A DNA stretch of 64,000 nucleotides from RPQJ01 sp963744735 (GCA_963744735.1 CAVUVH010000006.1:1-64000); one strand, 5' to 3'. Shown: positions 17,358 to 27,917, counted from the first letter of the stretch. Notes: a model not told the origin generated them from the sequence alone. Numbers and translations are program-made.

Positions 17358-18865
17358 ACGACGGCCTTGAGCATGCCGGAGCCGATCGAGCCTGTGCTGC
17401 GGGTCTGCTTGGCCTGGTCCGAGCGCTCGGACTGCAGCTTGTCGAGGTATTCCGGCGTGATGTCGCCGGTGACGTACTCGCCCGAGAAGCACGAGGTGTC
17501 GAACTCGGTGACGCCGGAATCGTGGTGGCGCACGGCGCGCTTGAGGTCGTCCAGGTCCTGGTACACCAGCCAGTCGGCGCCGATCAGCTGCGCGACTTCT
17601 TCCTCGGTGCGGCTCGAGGCCACCAGCTCGGACGCGGCCGGCATGTCGATGCCGTACACGTTCGGGTAGCGCACCGGCGGCGCGGCCGAGGCGAAATACA
17701 CCTTGTTCGCGCCCGCCTCGCGCGCGATCTCGATGATCTGCGCCGAGGTCGTGCCGCGCACGATCGAGTCGTCCACCAGCAGCACGTTCTTGCCGCGGAA
17801 CTCGAGGTCGATCGCGTTCAGCTTGCTGCGCACCGACTTCTTGCGCTGGTCCTGCCCCGGCATGATGAAGGTGCGGCCGATGTAGCGGTTCTTGATGAAG
17901 CCCTCGCGGTACTTCACGCCCAGGATCTGCGCGACCTGCATGGCGCTGGTGCGGCTGGTGTCCGGGATCGGGATCACGGCGTCGATGTCGTGGTTGGGCC
18001 GCGTGCGACGGATCTTCTCGGCCAGCAGCTCGCCCATGCGCAGGCGCGCCTTGTAGACCGAGATGTTGTCGATGATCGAGTCGGGCCGGGCAAAGTACAC
18101 GTACTCGAAGATGCACGGCGTGTGGCGCACGGGCGGCGCGCACTGCTGCGTGTGCAGCCGGCCGGTCTCGTCGATGTAGACGGCCTCGCCCGGGCCGACG
18201 TCGCGCAGCAGCTCGAAGCCGCTCTGGTCGAGGGCGACGCTCTCGGAGGCGATCATGTGCTCGCGGCCGCGCGGCGTGTCGCGCTTGCCGATGACCAGCG
18301 GACGGATGCCGTGCGGATCGCGGAACCCGATCACGCCGTGGCCGAGGATCATCGCGATCACGGCATAGCCGCCGATGATGCGGCGGTAGGTGGCGCTGAG
18401 CGCCGCGAAGATGTCGGCCGCCGAGGCGCGCGTGGTGCCGAAGCGCTGCAGCTCGCTGGCGAGCACGTTCAGCAGCACTTCCGAATCCGAGGAGGTGTTG
18501 AGGTGACGGCGATCCTCGCGCATCAGCACCTCGGCGAGTTCGGTCGCGTTGGTGAGGTTGCCGTTGTGCGCGAGGCAGATGCCGTAGGGCGCGTTGACGT
18601 AGAACGGCTGCGCCTCGTCCGAGCTGTCGCAGCCCGCCGTCGGGTAACGCACGTGGCCGATGCCGATCGAGCCCTTGAGCTGCAGCATGTGGCGCTGCTG
18701 GAACACGTCGCGCACCAGGCCGACGTCCTTGCGCAGGAACAGCGCGCCGTCGTGCTCGGTCATGATGCCGGCGGCGTCCTGGCCGCGGTGCTGCAGGACC
18801 GTGAGCGCGTCGTAGATCTGCTGGTTGACCGCGGTGAAACCTACGATGCCGACGATGCCACACAT
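17354..18865 (-). CDS. purF: Amidophosphoribosyltransferase PurF
   Basis: PurF catalyses the first step of purine synthesis, PRPP plus glutamine to phosphoribosylamine. The N-terminal nucleophile is Cys2 in MCGIVGIVG. The glutaminase part has IGHVRYPTAG and CLAHNGNLTNATELAEVL, and the PRPP loop is VLLVDDSIVRGTTSAQI. The protein has 503 residues, the normal length, with a clean frame. It lies 10 bases after cvpA, the conserved gammaproteobacterial order cvpA-purF. Glycerate kinase and the receiver-kinase follow with overlapping ends, so all may share a transcript. Confidence 0.97.
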   Translation of the reverse strand: MCGIVGIVGFTAVNQQIYDALTVLQHRGQDAAGIMTEHDGALFLRKDVGLVRDVFQQRHMLQLKGSIGIGHVRYPTAGCDSSDEAQPFYVNAPYGICLAHNGNLTNATELAEVLMREDRRHLNTSSDSEVLLNVLASELQRFGTTRASAADIFAALSATYRRIIGGYAVIAMILGHGVIGFRDPHGIRPLVIGKRDTPRGREHMIASESVALDQSGFELLRDVGPGEAVYIDETGRLHTQQCAPPVRHTPCIFEYVYFARPDSIIDNISVYKARLRMGELLAEKIRRTRPNHDIDAVIPIPDTSRTSAMQVAQILGVKYREGFIKNRYIGRTFIMPGQDQRKKSVRSKLNAIDLEFRGKNVLLVDDSIVRGTTSAQIIEIAREAGANKVYFASAAPPVRYPNVYGIDMPAASELVASSRTEEEVAQLIGADWLVYQDLDDLKRAVRHHDSGVTEFDTSCFSGEYVTGDITPEYLDKLQSERSDQAKQTRSTGSIGSGMLKAVV

Positions 18866-18875
18866 GGTTGCGCCC

Positions 18876-19383
18876 TCAGGTGCCCGGCTCGGTGACGTCT
18901 TCGACCACGCGACGCCCGGTTTCGACGTAGCCCTGCAGCACCGAGGCCATTTCGACGCCCACCGGCATCAGCCTGCGACTCCTTCCACCAGGGTTCGTCC
19001 TGCATCTCGGCGGCCTGCGCCAGCATCACGGCAAAGCCGACGATGACTGCGCCACGGACCAGGCCGAAGACGGTGCCGAGGATGCGGTCGAGGCCGAGCG
19101 TGAGGCCGCTGCGCTGGACCAGGTAGCCGAGCAGGCTGCCGATGATCCATGCGGTGACCACCGCGGCCAGCACCAGCAGCAGCCGCGCCACCCATTCCTG
19201 CAGCTCGGTGCCGGCCAGCGAGCCGCCGATGTAGGGCTCGACCAGGGGCGAGTAGCGCCAGGCGAGCCAGAGGCCGACCAGCCAGCCCAGCAGCGCCACC
19301 GATTCGCGCAGGAAGCCGCGGATGGCCCCGAACAGCACCGAAACGAGCATGATCGCGATCAGGATGTAGTCGACTGTGGTCAT
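18876..19383 (-). CDS. cvpA: Colicin V production-like membrane protein CvpA
   Basis: CvpA is a small inner-membrane protein encoded upstream of purF; its role in envelope homeostasis is only partly known. The sequence MTTVDYILIAIMLVSVLFGA, then RGFLRESVALLGWLVGLWLA and two further hydrophobic segments, gives four membrane spans. One extra base near 18983 (probably the A in TCGCAGGCTG on the minus strand) breaks the tail. Corrected, it reads LMPVGVEMASVLQGYVETGR and stops at 18876, about 169 residues. Confidence 0.9.
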
Positions 19384-19442
19384 GCGGCCGGGCGTGCCCT
19401 GCGACTGGAAAAACAGGGTCGGGATTCTAGCAGAGGGGGCAT

Positions 19443-20081
19443 TCAGCCGCCGGTGACGACAGTGGCAGGAAGTTTCCGCGCCTTGAGCTGCGCGGCGAGC
19501 TTGTCGGCGGCGGCGCGGTCGGCCACCGGACCCACCCGCACGCGATAGAGCGTCTTGCCGGCCTTGGCCAGCGGGGCCACGTAGGCGGGATAGCCGTCGC
19601 CCTTGAGTTCATCGACCAGCTTGCGGGCGGTCGCGGCCGAGCCAAAGGCGCCCACCTGCACCGCAAGCCCGCCCTTGACGGGTGCGGTGGCCGGCTTGAC
19701 CTCGTCTGCCAGCGGCCGGGCGACCGGCGCCGGCTCTGGCGGGGCGCTGGACGGCGCCGGAGTCTCCCGGGCAGCGCCGGCCGGCTCGCCGATGGCCGGC
19801 GCAGCGGCGGGATCGGGCGCTTCCGCCACGGGTGCCGTCTTGATCGCAGGCATCGATTCGGGGGCCGCCGCGGCGGGCGCGGGCGCGCCTGCCGGCAGGC
19901 GGGAGCCTGCGGCCACTGCGCCGCCCAGGTCGATGGTGTAGGTGCGCGTGCCGCGCGCGTTCTCGCCCGCTGCGACGGTGGCCGCCTGCTTGCGTCCGGA
20001 CAGCAGTTCCGGCACCAGCACGACGGCCAGCACGACGAGGATGCTCGCGCCGATCAGCCGTGCCTTGAGGGTTTCGTCCAT
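19443..20081 (-). CDS. dedD: SPOR-domain cell-division protein, DedD-like
   Basis: The protein (212 residues) has a short cytoplasmic N-terminus, one membrane span (ARLIGASILVVLAVVLVPEL), a long Pro/Ala-rich periplasmic linker (about residues 55-140) and a C-terminal SPOR domain starting LAVQVGAFGSAATARKLVDE. SPOR domains bind denuded septal peptidoglycan, and the folC-dedD-cvpA-purF order matches E. coli, so a DedD role in division is likely. The frame is intact. Confidence 0.92.
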   Translation of the reverse strand: MDETLKARLIGASILVVLAVVLVPELLSGRKQAATVAAGENARGTRTYTIDLGGAVAAGSRLPAGAPAPAAAAPESMPAIKTAPVAEAPDPAAAPAIGEPAGAARETPAPSSAPPEPAPVARPLADEVKPATAPVKGGLAVQVGAFGSAATARKLVDELKGDGYPAYVAPLAKAGKTLYRVRVGPVADRAAADKLAAQLKARKLPATVVTGG

Positions 20082-20091
20082 CAGGTGCGAA

Positions 20092-21381
20092 TTATAGGGG
20101 AACGCCCAGGCTCGCGAGCGCGGGACCGACGGTATGGAACGAACCCAGCACGACGATCCGGTCGCCGGGACGGGCGACCGCGGCTGCCTGCAGCAGCGCG
20201 GCGGGGATCTCGCCCGCGGGCGTCATGGCGACGCCGGCTGCCCGGGCCCGGCGCGCGAGTTCGACATCGGCGATGGCACGCGGGCCTGCGGACGATGCCG
20301 CGAACCACAGGTCGACGTCCCTGGCCAGGCTGCCCACCACGCCCGGCACGTCCTTGTCGCCCAGCATCCCGCAGACCGCCAGCGTCCGGCCAGGGGCCGG
20401 CAGCGCCCGCAGCGAGCTGGCCAGCGTGGCCGCTGCGGCCGGGTTATGTGCGACGTCGAAGACCCACTCGAAGCCGCGGGCGTCGTCGACACGCTGGAAT
20501 CGGCCCGCCAGCCGCACCGACCCGAGGCCCGCGACCACCGCCTCGCGTGGCAATGGCAGGCGCGCGGCCAGCGCCCCGAGTGCCGCCAGCACCGTCGCCG
20601 CATTGGCCACCTGGATCGGCCCCGGCAAGGCCGGCGGCGGCAGCGCTGCGTGCACCACCTGCCCGCCGACGACGAAGTCCCAGGCCCCCGCTGCCGCCGG
20701 CCGCGCATCGAAGTGTTCCCCGCGCACCTGCAGTGGCGTGCCGAGTGCGGCGGCGCAGTCGCGCACCGACTGCGGTGGCCGCGGCGTGCCGAACACCGCC
20801 GGCCGGCCAGCGCGGAAGATGCCGGCCTTCTCGCGGCCGATGGACTCGAGGTCGGGCCCGAGAAACTCCATGTGGTCGAGACCCACCGAGACCACGACCG
20901 CGACGTCCGGGTCGACGACGTTCACGGCATCGAGCCGGCCGCCGAGCCCGACCTCGAGCACGATCGCGTCGGGACAGGCGGTCTCGAACACCAGCAGCGC
21001 CGCCAGGGTGTTGAACTCGAAGAACGTCAGCGAGTCGGCTGCGAGCGCGTCCGCGATGCGCTCGAACGCGGCGACCAGCGACGCCGCCGACACCTGCTCG
21101 CCGTCGATGCGGATGCGCTCGCGGTAGTCGACCAGGTGCGGCGAGGTGAAGGTGGCGACGCGATGACCACCGGCACGCAGCAGCGCGTCGAGCAGCGCCA
21201 CGCAGGAGCCCTTGCCGTTGGTGCCGCCGACGGTGATGACCGGCACGCGCGGCGGCCGCCAGCCGGTGCGGGCCAGCACCCGCGACACGCGCTCGAGGCC
21301 GAGCTCGATGGTCGACGGGTGCAGCTGCTGCTGCCACTCGAGCCAGTCGTCGAGTCGCCCGAAGCGCGGTCCGGCCGCCAT
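20092..21381 (-). CDS. folC: Folylpolyglutamate/dihydrofolate synthase FolC
   Basis: FolC adds glutamate to dihydropteroate and to folates. The ATP loop is VITVGGTNGKGSCVALLDAL; TSPHLVDYRERIRIDG, LEVGLGGRLDAVNVVD and DHMEFLGPDLESIGREKAGI follow, and a C-terminal DVAHNPAAAATL completes the Mur-ligase fold. The ATG at 21381 gives 429 residues; the frame stays open upstream into accD but has no FolC sequence there. It lies 8 bases after the accD stop, the conserved accD-folC-dedD order. Confidence 0.96.
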   Translation of the reverse strand: MAAGPRFGRLDDWLEWQQQLHPSTIELGLERVSRVLARTGWRPPRVPVITVGGTNGKGSCVALLDALLRAGGHRVATFTSPHLVDYRERIRIDGEQVSAASLVAAFERIADALAADSLTFFEFNTLAALLVFETACPDAIVLEVGLGGRLDAVNVVDPDVAVVVSVGLDHMEFLGPDLESIGREKAGIFRAGRPAVFGTPRPPQSVRDCAAALGTPLQVRGEHFDARPAAAGAWDFVVGGQVVHAALPPPALPGPIQVANAATVLAALGALAARLPLPREAVVAGLGSVRLAGRFQRVDDARGFEWVFDVAHNPAAAATLASSLRALPAPGRTLAVCGMLGDKDVPGVVGSLARDVDLWFAASSAGPRAIADVELARRARAAGVAMTPAGEIPAALLQAAAVARPGDRIVVLGSFHTVGPALASLGVPL

Positions 21382-21389
21382 GGCAGGCC

Positions 21390-22278
21390 TCAGGGGGCGG
21401 GCGAGGATTCGTCCGGACGCGCGAGCGGCGGCCGGCCGAGCAGCAGTGCGAGCAGGCCGGCGATGCGGTCGCGCAGGTCGCGGCGGTCGACGATCAGGTC
21501 GATGGCGCCGTGCTCGAGCAGGAACTCGCTGCGCTGGAAGCCTTCGGGCAGCGTCTCGCGCACGGTCTGCTCGATCACGCGCGGCCCGGCGAAGCCGATC
21601 AGGGCACGCGGCTCGCCGATGTTGAGATCGCCGAGCATCGCCAGGCTCGCCGACACGCCGCCCGTGGTCGGGTCGGTCAGCACGGAGACGAACGGCAGGC
21701 GCGCCGCGGCCATGCGCGCCAGCACCGCGCTGGTCTTGCTCATCTGCAGCAGCGACAACAGGCCTTCCTGCATGCGCGCGCCACCGCTCGACGAAAAGCA
21801 GATCAGCGGCAGCCGGTACTCGATGCAGTGCTCCGCGCCGCGCGTGAAGCGCTCGCCCACGACCGAGCCCATCGAGCCGCCGAGGAAGCGGAACTCGAAC
21901 GCACAGGCGACGACGTCGATGCCGTGCAGCGCGCCCGCCATCACGATCATGCGCGTCCTTCTCGCCGACGGTCTTCTGCGCCACCGTCAGCCGGTCGCGG
22001 TACTTCTTGCTGTCGCGGAACTTGAGCGGGTCCTCGGGCTCGACTTCGGCCGCCAGTTCGCGGCCCGTGCCCTCGTCGAGGAAGCGCTCGAGCCGGTCGC
22101 GCGCCTCGATGCGCATGTGGTGGCTGCACTTCGGGCAGACCTGCAGGTTGCGCTCGAGCTCGGCGCGATACAGCACTGCATCGCAGGCCGGGCACTTGAT
22201 CCACAGGCCCTCGGGCACGGACCGCGTACGGCGCTCCGTCTTGATGCGCGAGGGCATGATCTTTTCGAACCAGGTCAC
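21390..22278 (-). CDS. accD: Acetyl-CoA carboxylase carboxyltransferase subunit beta AccD
   Basis: AccD with AccA transfers the carboxyl group from biotin to acetyl-CoA, starting fatty-acid synthesis. A C4 zinc ribbon (CPACDAVLYRAELERNLQVC, then PKC) opens the protein, followed by the crotonase-like core with FSSSGGARMQEGLLSLLQM and LTDPTTGGVSASLAMLGDL. The start is GTG at 22278 (VTWFEKIMPSRIKTERR). One extra base near 21952 splits the gene between VAQKTVGEKDA and MIVMAGALHGIDVVACAFEF. Length about 295 residues is normal. It overlaps the end of truA by 4 bases. Confidence 0.95.
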
Positions 22279-23070
22279 GGCGGTGCTCCAGGACGCGGAC
22301 GCAAAAGTGTACCCGAAGGCACGCCGCAGTCTGCGGGGTACTCGGCCGCCTCGAAATAAAGTCCCTGCGGCGGCGCCGTGGGACCCGCCTGCCGCCGATC
22401 CGCGGACTGCAGCACTTCGGCCAGCCAGCCCGGCGAGCGCTCGCCGCGCCCCACCAGGATCAGGCTGCCGGCAATGTTGCGCACCATGTGATGCAGGAAG
22501 GCGTTGGCGCGGACGCGGAGTTCGACATGAACGCCCTGCCGCTCGACCGCGATGTCGAGCAGCCGGCGCACGGCCGTCGGTGCCTGGCACTCGGCGGCCC
22601 GGAAGGCCGAGAAATCATGCTGGCCGAGCAGCGCCTGCGCCGCCGCGTGCATGGCTGCGGCATCGAGCGGCTGTCGTACCCAGCAGACCCGTTGGCGTTC
22701 CAGCGCCGGCCGCAGGCGCCGGTCGAGGATGCGGTAGAGGTAGCGCCGGGCCTCGGCGTGAGTGTCGCGCGTGGAAGGATCCGGCCACGGGCTGCGCCCA
22801 CAGCACGGTCACTTCATCACTCAGGTTGGCGTTGGTGCCGAGCGTCCAGGCATGCAGCGGGCGCTCGGCCGTGGTGTCGAAATGCGCCACCATTTCGAGC
22901 GCATGCACGCCCGCATCGGTGCGGCCCGCCGCGTGCAGCTCGACCGGGTGATCCGCAACCGCCGACAGGGCCCGCTGCAGTTCACCCTGCACGCTGCGCG
23001 CGTGCGACTGGAACTGCCAGCCGGCGAACGCCGAGCCGTCGTACTCGATCCCGAGCGCGAGACGCGGCAT
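22275..23070 (-). CDS. truA: tRNA pseudouridine(38-40) synthase TruA
   Basis: TruA makes pseudouridine at positions 38-40 of the tRNA anticodon arm. The start is MPRLALGIEYDGSAFAGWQF and the catalytic Asp lies in AAGRTDAGVHALEMVAHFDT. A frame break near 22772 fits one extra A (CACTC-A-CGCC on the minus strand). Corrected, the sequence reads HARHSAEARRYLYRILDRRL and continues to HHMVRNIAGSLILVGRGERS and the stop at 22275. About 265 residues. It sits between fimV and accD, an order shared with Pseudomonas. Confidence 0.94.
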
Positions 23071-23077
23071 CCGCCCG

Positions 23078-25678
23078 TCAGGGCAGGCTGCCGATCAGCC
23101 GCTCGGCTTCCTGCCGCTGGTTCGGATTGCCTTCCGTCAGCACCTCTTCGAGGATGCTGCGGGCGCCTTCCGGGTCACCCATGTCCATGTAGGCACGAGC
23201 CAGGTCGAGCTTGGTGCCGACTTCGCTCATCGTCGCCGGTTCGCCGCCGAGGTCGAAGTCGACGCCGGAGCCGAGGGCCTTGGTGAATGCGGTCGAATCG
23301 AGCGATGGCAGCTCGCCGGTCGCGTCGGACAGGTCGACGAGGCCTTCGGGCACGTCGGGCTTCGGCAGCAGCGAGGTGTCGTCGGCCATGCGCATCAGCG
23401 CCGTCGAGTTGAGCAGGTCGGCCGAGGTGTCGTCGAGCAGTCCCTTGCCAGCGGCGACAGGCGTTTCGACCGTGTCGCTGGTCGAACGCTTGCGCATCGC
23501 CGTCGCCTCATCGACATCGAGCGAATCGAGCGCATCGAGGTCCTGCAAGGCGCCGAGTTCGAGTCCCAGCCGGTCGACGGTCAGCTCCTGCGTGTCGCCA
23601 CCCGCCTCGTCCAGCGGCGACTTGCGGATCTGCGGCATCTCGATCGTGGGCAGCACGGTCGAATCACCGCTGGCGCGTCGCAGTGCTCGTCGAGGTTGAA
23701 ATCGATGCCACCCTGCGGCGGCGGCGAGATCTCGGTGTCGGACAGGTCCATGTCGGGCTTGAGGTTCGCGCCCGCCGGGAGGTCGAGATCGAGCGTGCCC
23801 GGCGCACCGTGCAGCTCCATGTCGAGCATGTCCGAGGCGGCCGCCGTCGGGGCGCCACTGAACAGCGCATCGCCCGGGGCAATCTGCTTGCCCATGATCA
23901 GGATCTTGTCCCACTCGCCCGCCGGCGCATCGGCACGGGAGCCACCGAGCTCGCGCGCCAGGCCGAGGAAGCGGTCCTTGTTGCCCCAGACGAAGTAGAT
24001 CTCGAGCAGCTTCAGCTTGAGGTCGCGGCGTTGCGGCTCGCGCTTCATTGCCAGCTGGACCAGGTCGGCCGCCTGGTCGTACAGGCCGTAGGCCATGTGG
24101 AAATCGGCTTCGGCCAGCGGATCGCTGGACTCGGTGCTCGACGGACCGTCACCCGACAGCGTGTCCTCGACCGTCACGACCTTGCGTGAGGACTCGGCCG
24201 CACGCGCGGCGGTCGCCGTCGCGGCGCCCGTGGCGACGCGGCCGATGTCGCCGCGCTTTTCCTCGACCAGGATGTCCGTGTCGCGCGGGCGCGGCGTGAA
24301 CTTGGGCTGCGTCGCCCGCAGGTCGCGGCTGCCGAGCGCTTCTTCCAGGGTTTCTTCAGCCGTGCCGCGCTCGCGACGCATGCGACCGGAACAGCAGGGC
24401 ACCCAGGCCCACCGCCAGCAGGCCCAACAGCACCCACCAGTACTGCAGCAGCCGTTCGAGCAGCGTGGGACCCGGCGCCGGCGCCGGTTCGACGGCAGGC
24501 GGCGGCGGCTCTGCCGCAGCCGGCTCGGCGGCGACGGGTTCGGCCGGCGCTGCATCAGTGGTCGTCTCTGGCGCAGGTGCAGCCGTACCCTCGGCCGGCG
24601 CGGCGGGCGTCCCGCCCTGCAGCGTCGCCAGCTCGGCGTTCCGGACTTCGAGCAGGCGCTTGGCTTCGGCGAGTTCGGCCTCGAGCTGCTGCACGCGCGT
24701 CTGCAGGTCGCCCGTCGGAGCTTGCGGGGGTCGTGGCAGCCGGCGCTGCCGTCGGCGTCGTCGGTGCGTGGTCGTGGTCGTGGACGGCGCTGCCGTGCCC
24801 TGCTCCGGCGGCACCAGGCGCAAACGGCTCTCCGGCTGCGCGGAGCTTGCCGCGGCACTGGCCGTGCCATTGCGCCAGGCATCGTACTGGCGGGCGACTT
24901 CCGCCGAGGCTTCAGCCGCCGAGATCGACTGGATCTGGCTCGAGTCCGGGATGCGCAGCGTGCTGCCCGAACGCAGCACGTTGATGTTGCCGTCGAAGGC
25001 CTGCGGGTTGTTCTGGAAGATCGACACCATCGCGCGGTTCACGTCCGCGCGCGAACCCGGGCTGGCCGAGCGGGCGATCTCCCACAGCGTATCGTTCCGT
25101 TGCACCTGGTAAGTGCTGCCGGGTTCGATGCTGGCGGCCGGCGCGGGAGCCTGCGACCGGGGCGACGGGCGCACCGGCTCGGTCTCGCGGGCGACCTGTT
25201 CTTCGGCGCGGACGCTGGTGGCCCCGCCCGAGCTCACGCGCGGTGCGGCAGCCACCGGTGCGCTGGCGGCCGGACCCGGGGCATACACCGGCGGATCGAG
25301 CAGGACCGTGTATTCCCGCAGCAGGCGGCCGCGCGGCCAGTTGGCCTCGACCAGCAGGGTGACGAAAGGCTCGGTCACGGGCCGCGGCGAAGTGACGCGC
25401 AGCACGTCCCTGCCGTCCGCCGCCGTGGCGACGCTGAACTTGAATTCAGTCAGGAAGGCCGGGCGGTCGAGGCCGTAGCGGGTGAAGGTCTCGCCGTTGG
25501 CGAGCGAGGCCCGCAGGGCGCCCAGGTCATCCGCGGTGGCCGCCACCAGTTCGATTTCAGCGTCAAACGGCTGGTTCAGGGCCGAGTTGAGCTTGATTTC
25601 GCCCAGGCCGAGCGCGTACAGGGCACTCGGGGTCATCAGCGCACTCAACAGGAGGACGCGGCGTACTGCAGTTCTCAT
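23078..25678 (-). CDS. fimV: Motility hub protein FimV
   Basis: FimV is a peptidoglycan-binding inner-membrane protein that localises type IV pilus machinery and stimulates cAMP signalling. The signal peptide MRTAVRRVLLLSALMTPSAL is followed by the conserved LGLGEIKLNSALNQPFDAEI. A LysM-type segment (TYQVQRNDTLWEIARSASPG) comes next, then a coiled coil (TRVQQLEAELAEAKRLLEVR), a membrane span (YWWVLLGLLAVGLGALLF), an acidic cytoplasmic region with TPR-like repeats and the C-terminal FimV domain (KLDLARAYMDMGDPEGARSI). Breaks occur near 24375 (one extra base) and 23683 (one lost). Full length is about 866 residues. Confidence 0.92.
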
Positions 25679-25767
25679 CGAGTCTCCCAACGATCGCGAA
25701 TCGAGTCATGGGCGCGGCCTTGCGCCACTGGTCCGAAGGGTTCGCGATTCTTCAGCCAATTAACATA

Positions 25768-25797
25768 ACTATAGCCCACGGCCCGGTCGGCACCCAA
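25768..25797 (-). promoter_or_regulatory. Candidate fimV promoter
   Basis: In the 215-base gap between fimV and aroC, the minus strand has TTGGGT (25792-25797) and TATAGT (25768-25773) with an 18-base spacer, in the most AT-rich stretch of the area, about 90 bases before the fimV ATG. The -10 is strong and the -35 moderate. Confidence 0.5.
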
Positions 25798-25893
25798 CAG
25801 GACCGCCGCTGCAGGCGTCTTTGTAGCCCTTTGGGCGGTCGTTTGCCGGACGCACTGCACAATTCGGCGGGTTGCGCCACAGAAACGCGCGGA

Positions 25894-26979
25894 TCAGGCG
25901 ATTCGCGGCGTGGTAGAGCGGACCTCGGCGTTCTGGGCCCGATGCCGCAGGCAATGGTCGGCCAGCACCAGCGCCAGCATCGCCTCGGCGATCGGCACCG
26001 CCCTGATCCCGACGCAGGGATCGTGGCGCCCGGTGGTCACGACCTCGACCGGCGCACCCGTGACGTCGATCGAGCGACCCGGCTTGACGATGCTGGAGGT
26101 GGGCTTGATCGCCATGCTGACCAGCAGGTCCTGCCCCGAGGAGATCCCGCCCAGCGTGCCGCCCGCGTGATTCGAGAGGAAGCCCTGCGGCGTCATCTCG
26201 TCGCGATGCTCCGAGCCGCGCTGCTCGACGCTGGCGAAGCCCGCGCCGATCTCCACGCCCTTGACCGCGTTGATGCTCATCATCGCGTGCGCGAGGTCGG
26301 CATCGAGCCGGTCGAACACCGGCTCGCCCAGGCCCACCGGCACGCCGGTGGCAACCACGTTGACGCGCGCGCCGATCGAGTCGCCGTCACGGCGCAGCGC
26401 ATCGATCATCGCCTCGAGTTCCGGCACGCGCGCCGGCTCGGCGCAGAAGAACGGGTTGCTGTCGATCGCGGCGCGATCCTGCAACTGCAGCCGCAGGCCG
26501 CCCATCTGCGCCAGGTAGCCGAAGATCTCCACGCCCTGCCCCGCCAGCCACTTGCGCGCAATGGCGCCGGCCGCAACGCGCATCACCGTCTCGCGCGCGG
26601 ACGAACGGCCGCCGCCGCGATAATCACGCAGGCCGTACTTCTGCTGGTAGGTGTAATCGGCGTGGCCCGGCCGGAACCGGTCCTTGATCTTCTCGTAGTC
26701 GTAGGAACGCTGGTCGGTGTTCTCGACCAGCAGGCCGATGGGCGTGCCGGTCGTGTGTCCCTCGAAGACGCCCGAGAGGATGCGCACCTGGTCCGGCTCG
26801 CGGCGCTGGCTGGTGTACTTCGACGTGCCGGAGCGGCGGCGCTCGACGTCCGCCTGCAGGTCGGCTTCGGTCAGCGGCAGCCCGGGCGGACAGCCGTCGA
26901 CGATGCAGCCGAGCGCGGGCCCGTGGCTTTCGCCGAAGGTCGTGACGGTGAAGAGCGTGCCGAAGGTGTTGCCAGACAT
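25894..26979 (-). CDS. aroC: Chorismate synthase AroC
   Basis: AroC converts EPSP to chorismate with reduced FMN, the last common step of aromatic amino-acid synthesis. Signature regions are visible in order: GNTFGTLFTVTTFGESHG at the N-terminus, DYRGGGRSSARETVMRVAAG in the middle, and GISSGQDLLVSMAIKPTSS and GRHDPCVGIRAVPIAEAM near the end. The protein has 361 residues and a clean frame. It starts 2 bases after the prmB stop, the usual prmB-aroC order. Confidence 0.97.
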   Translation of the reverse strand: MSGNTFGTLFTVTTFGESHGPALGCIVDGCPPGLPLTEADLQADVERRRSGTSKYTSQRREPDQVRILSGVFEGHTTGTPIGLLVENTDQRSYDYEKIKDRFRPGHADYTYQQKYGLRDYRGGGRSSARETVMRVAAGAIARKWLAGQGVEIFGYLAQMGGLRLQLQDRAAIDSNPFFCAEPARVPELEAMIDALRRDGDSIGARVNVVATGVPVGLGEPVFDRLDADLAHAMMSINAVKGVEIGAGFASVEQRGSEHRDEMTPQGFLSNHAGGTLGGISSGQDLLVSMAIKPTSSIVKPGRSIDVTGAPVEVVTTGRHDPCVGIRAVPIAEAMLALVLADHCLRHRAQNAEVRSTTPRIA

Positions 26980-26981
26980 GC

Positions 26982-27917
26982 CTAGCCTGTCCCGGAAAGC
27001 TCACGACGGTGCCTGTGCAGGTCGTCCTTCGTCAACAGGAAGACGCCGCCACCGCCGTGCTCGAACTCGAGCCAGAGGAACGGCACGCCGGGAAACGCCT
27101 GCTGCAGGCGCTCGTCGCTGTCCCCGACCTCGACCACGAGGATGCCCCCGGGCGCAAGGTGCGCCCCCGCATCGCGCAGCAGCCGCCGCACGACATCGAG
27201 CCCGTCCCCGCCCGCGCGCAGGGCCATGTCCGGCTCGTGCCGGTACTCGGCCGGCAGCGCCGCCATTTCCGCGTCGCTGACATACGGTGGATTCGACACG
27301 ACCAGGTCGTAGACGCGTCCCGCCAGCGGCCCGAACACGTCGCCCTGGTGCAATTGCACCCGCGACGCGACGCCGTGCCGCGCCACGTTGCGGCGCGCCA
27401 CCTCGAGCGCGTCCGGCGACAGGTCGACCGCATCGACCGTGGCGGCGGGAAAGCGCACGGCGCAGGCGATGGCGATGCAGCCCGAGCCGGTGCCGATGTC
27501 GACGATCCGCCGCACCCGGCCGGCGTCGATCCAGGGCTCGAACCCGGCCGCGATCAGTTCGGCAAACGGCGAACGCGGCACGATCACCCGCGGGTCGACC
27601 TCGAACTCGAGCCCCGCAAACCACATGCGGCCCATGAGGTAGGCGACCGGCACGCGCCGGCGCAGGCGCTCGGCAAAGAGCGACAGCACCTGCTCGACCT
27701 GCGCTGGCTCCGGGCGCAGCGCATAGGCTGCCTCGGCGTCGGCATGGTCGAGGGCCAGCGCGTGAAACACCAGCGCTGCGGCGTCGTCCTGCGCATCACC
27801 CGTGCCGTGGCCGAAGCTCAGGCCGGCGGCGTCGAACTCGCGCGCGCCGAAACGCACCAGTTGCGCGACGGTGGGCCGGGCGGGCGGCGGGCGTGTAAAG
27901 GGTTCAGGCGTCGGCAT
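26982..27917 (-). CDS. prmB: 50S ribosomal protein L3 N5-glutamine methyltransferase PrmB
   Basis: PrmB methylates a glutamine of ribosomal protein L3. The SAM-binding core is VDIGTGSGCIAIACAVRFP and the catalytic motif is VVSNPPYVSDAEM. The N-terminal LSFGHGTGDAQDDAAALVFH separates it from the related HemK/PrmC. The ATG at 27917 gives 311 residues; a longer upstream frame has no family sequence and overlaps the divergent SCO1 gene. It is the first gene of a probable prmB-aroC unit. Confidence 0.94.
   Translation of the reverse strand: MPTPEPFTRPPPARPTVAQLVRFGAREFDAAGLSFGHGTGDAQDDAAALVFHALALDHADAEAAYALRPEPAQVEQVLSLFAERLRRRVPVAYLMGRMWFAGLEFEVDPRVIVPRSPFAELIAAGFEPWIDAGRVRRIVDIGTGSGCIAIACAVRFPAATVDAVDLSPDALEVARRNVARHGVASRVQLHQGDVFGPLAGRVYDLVVSNPPYVSDAEMAALPAEYRHEPDMALRAGGDGLDVVRRLLRDAGAHLAPGGILVVEVGDSDERLQQAFPGVPFLWLEFEHGGGGVFLLTKDDLHRHRRELSGTG

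Noticed and set aside
16092..18863. A 923-codon open frame spanning glycerate kinase and purF
   Set aside because: Its first half is purF read out of frame; purF has a full-length clean frame with its own start and stop, and only the last part is the glycerate kinase.
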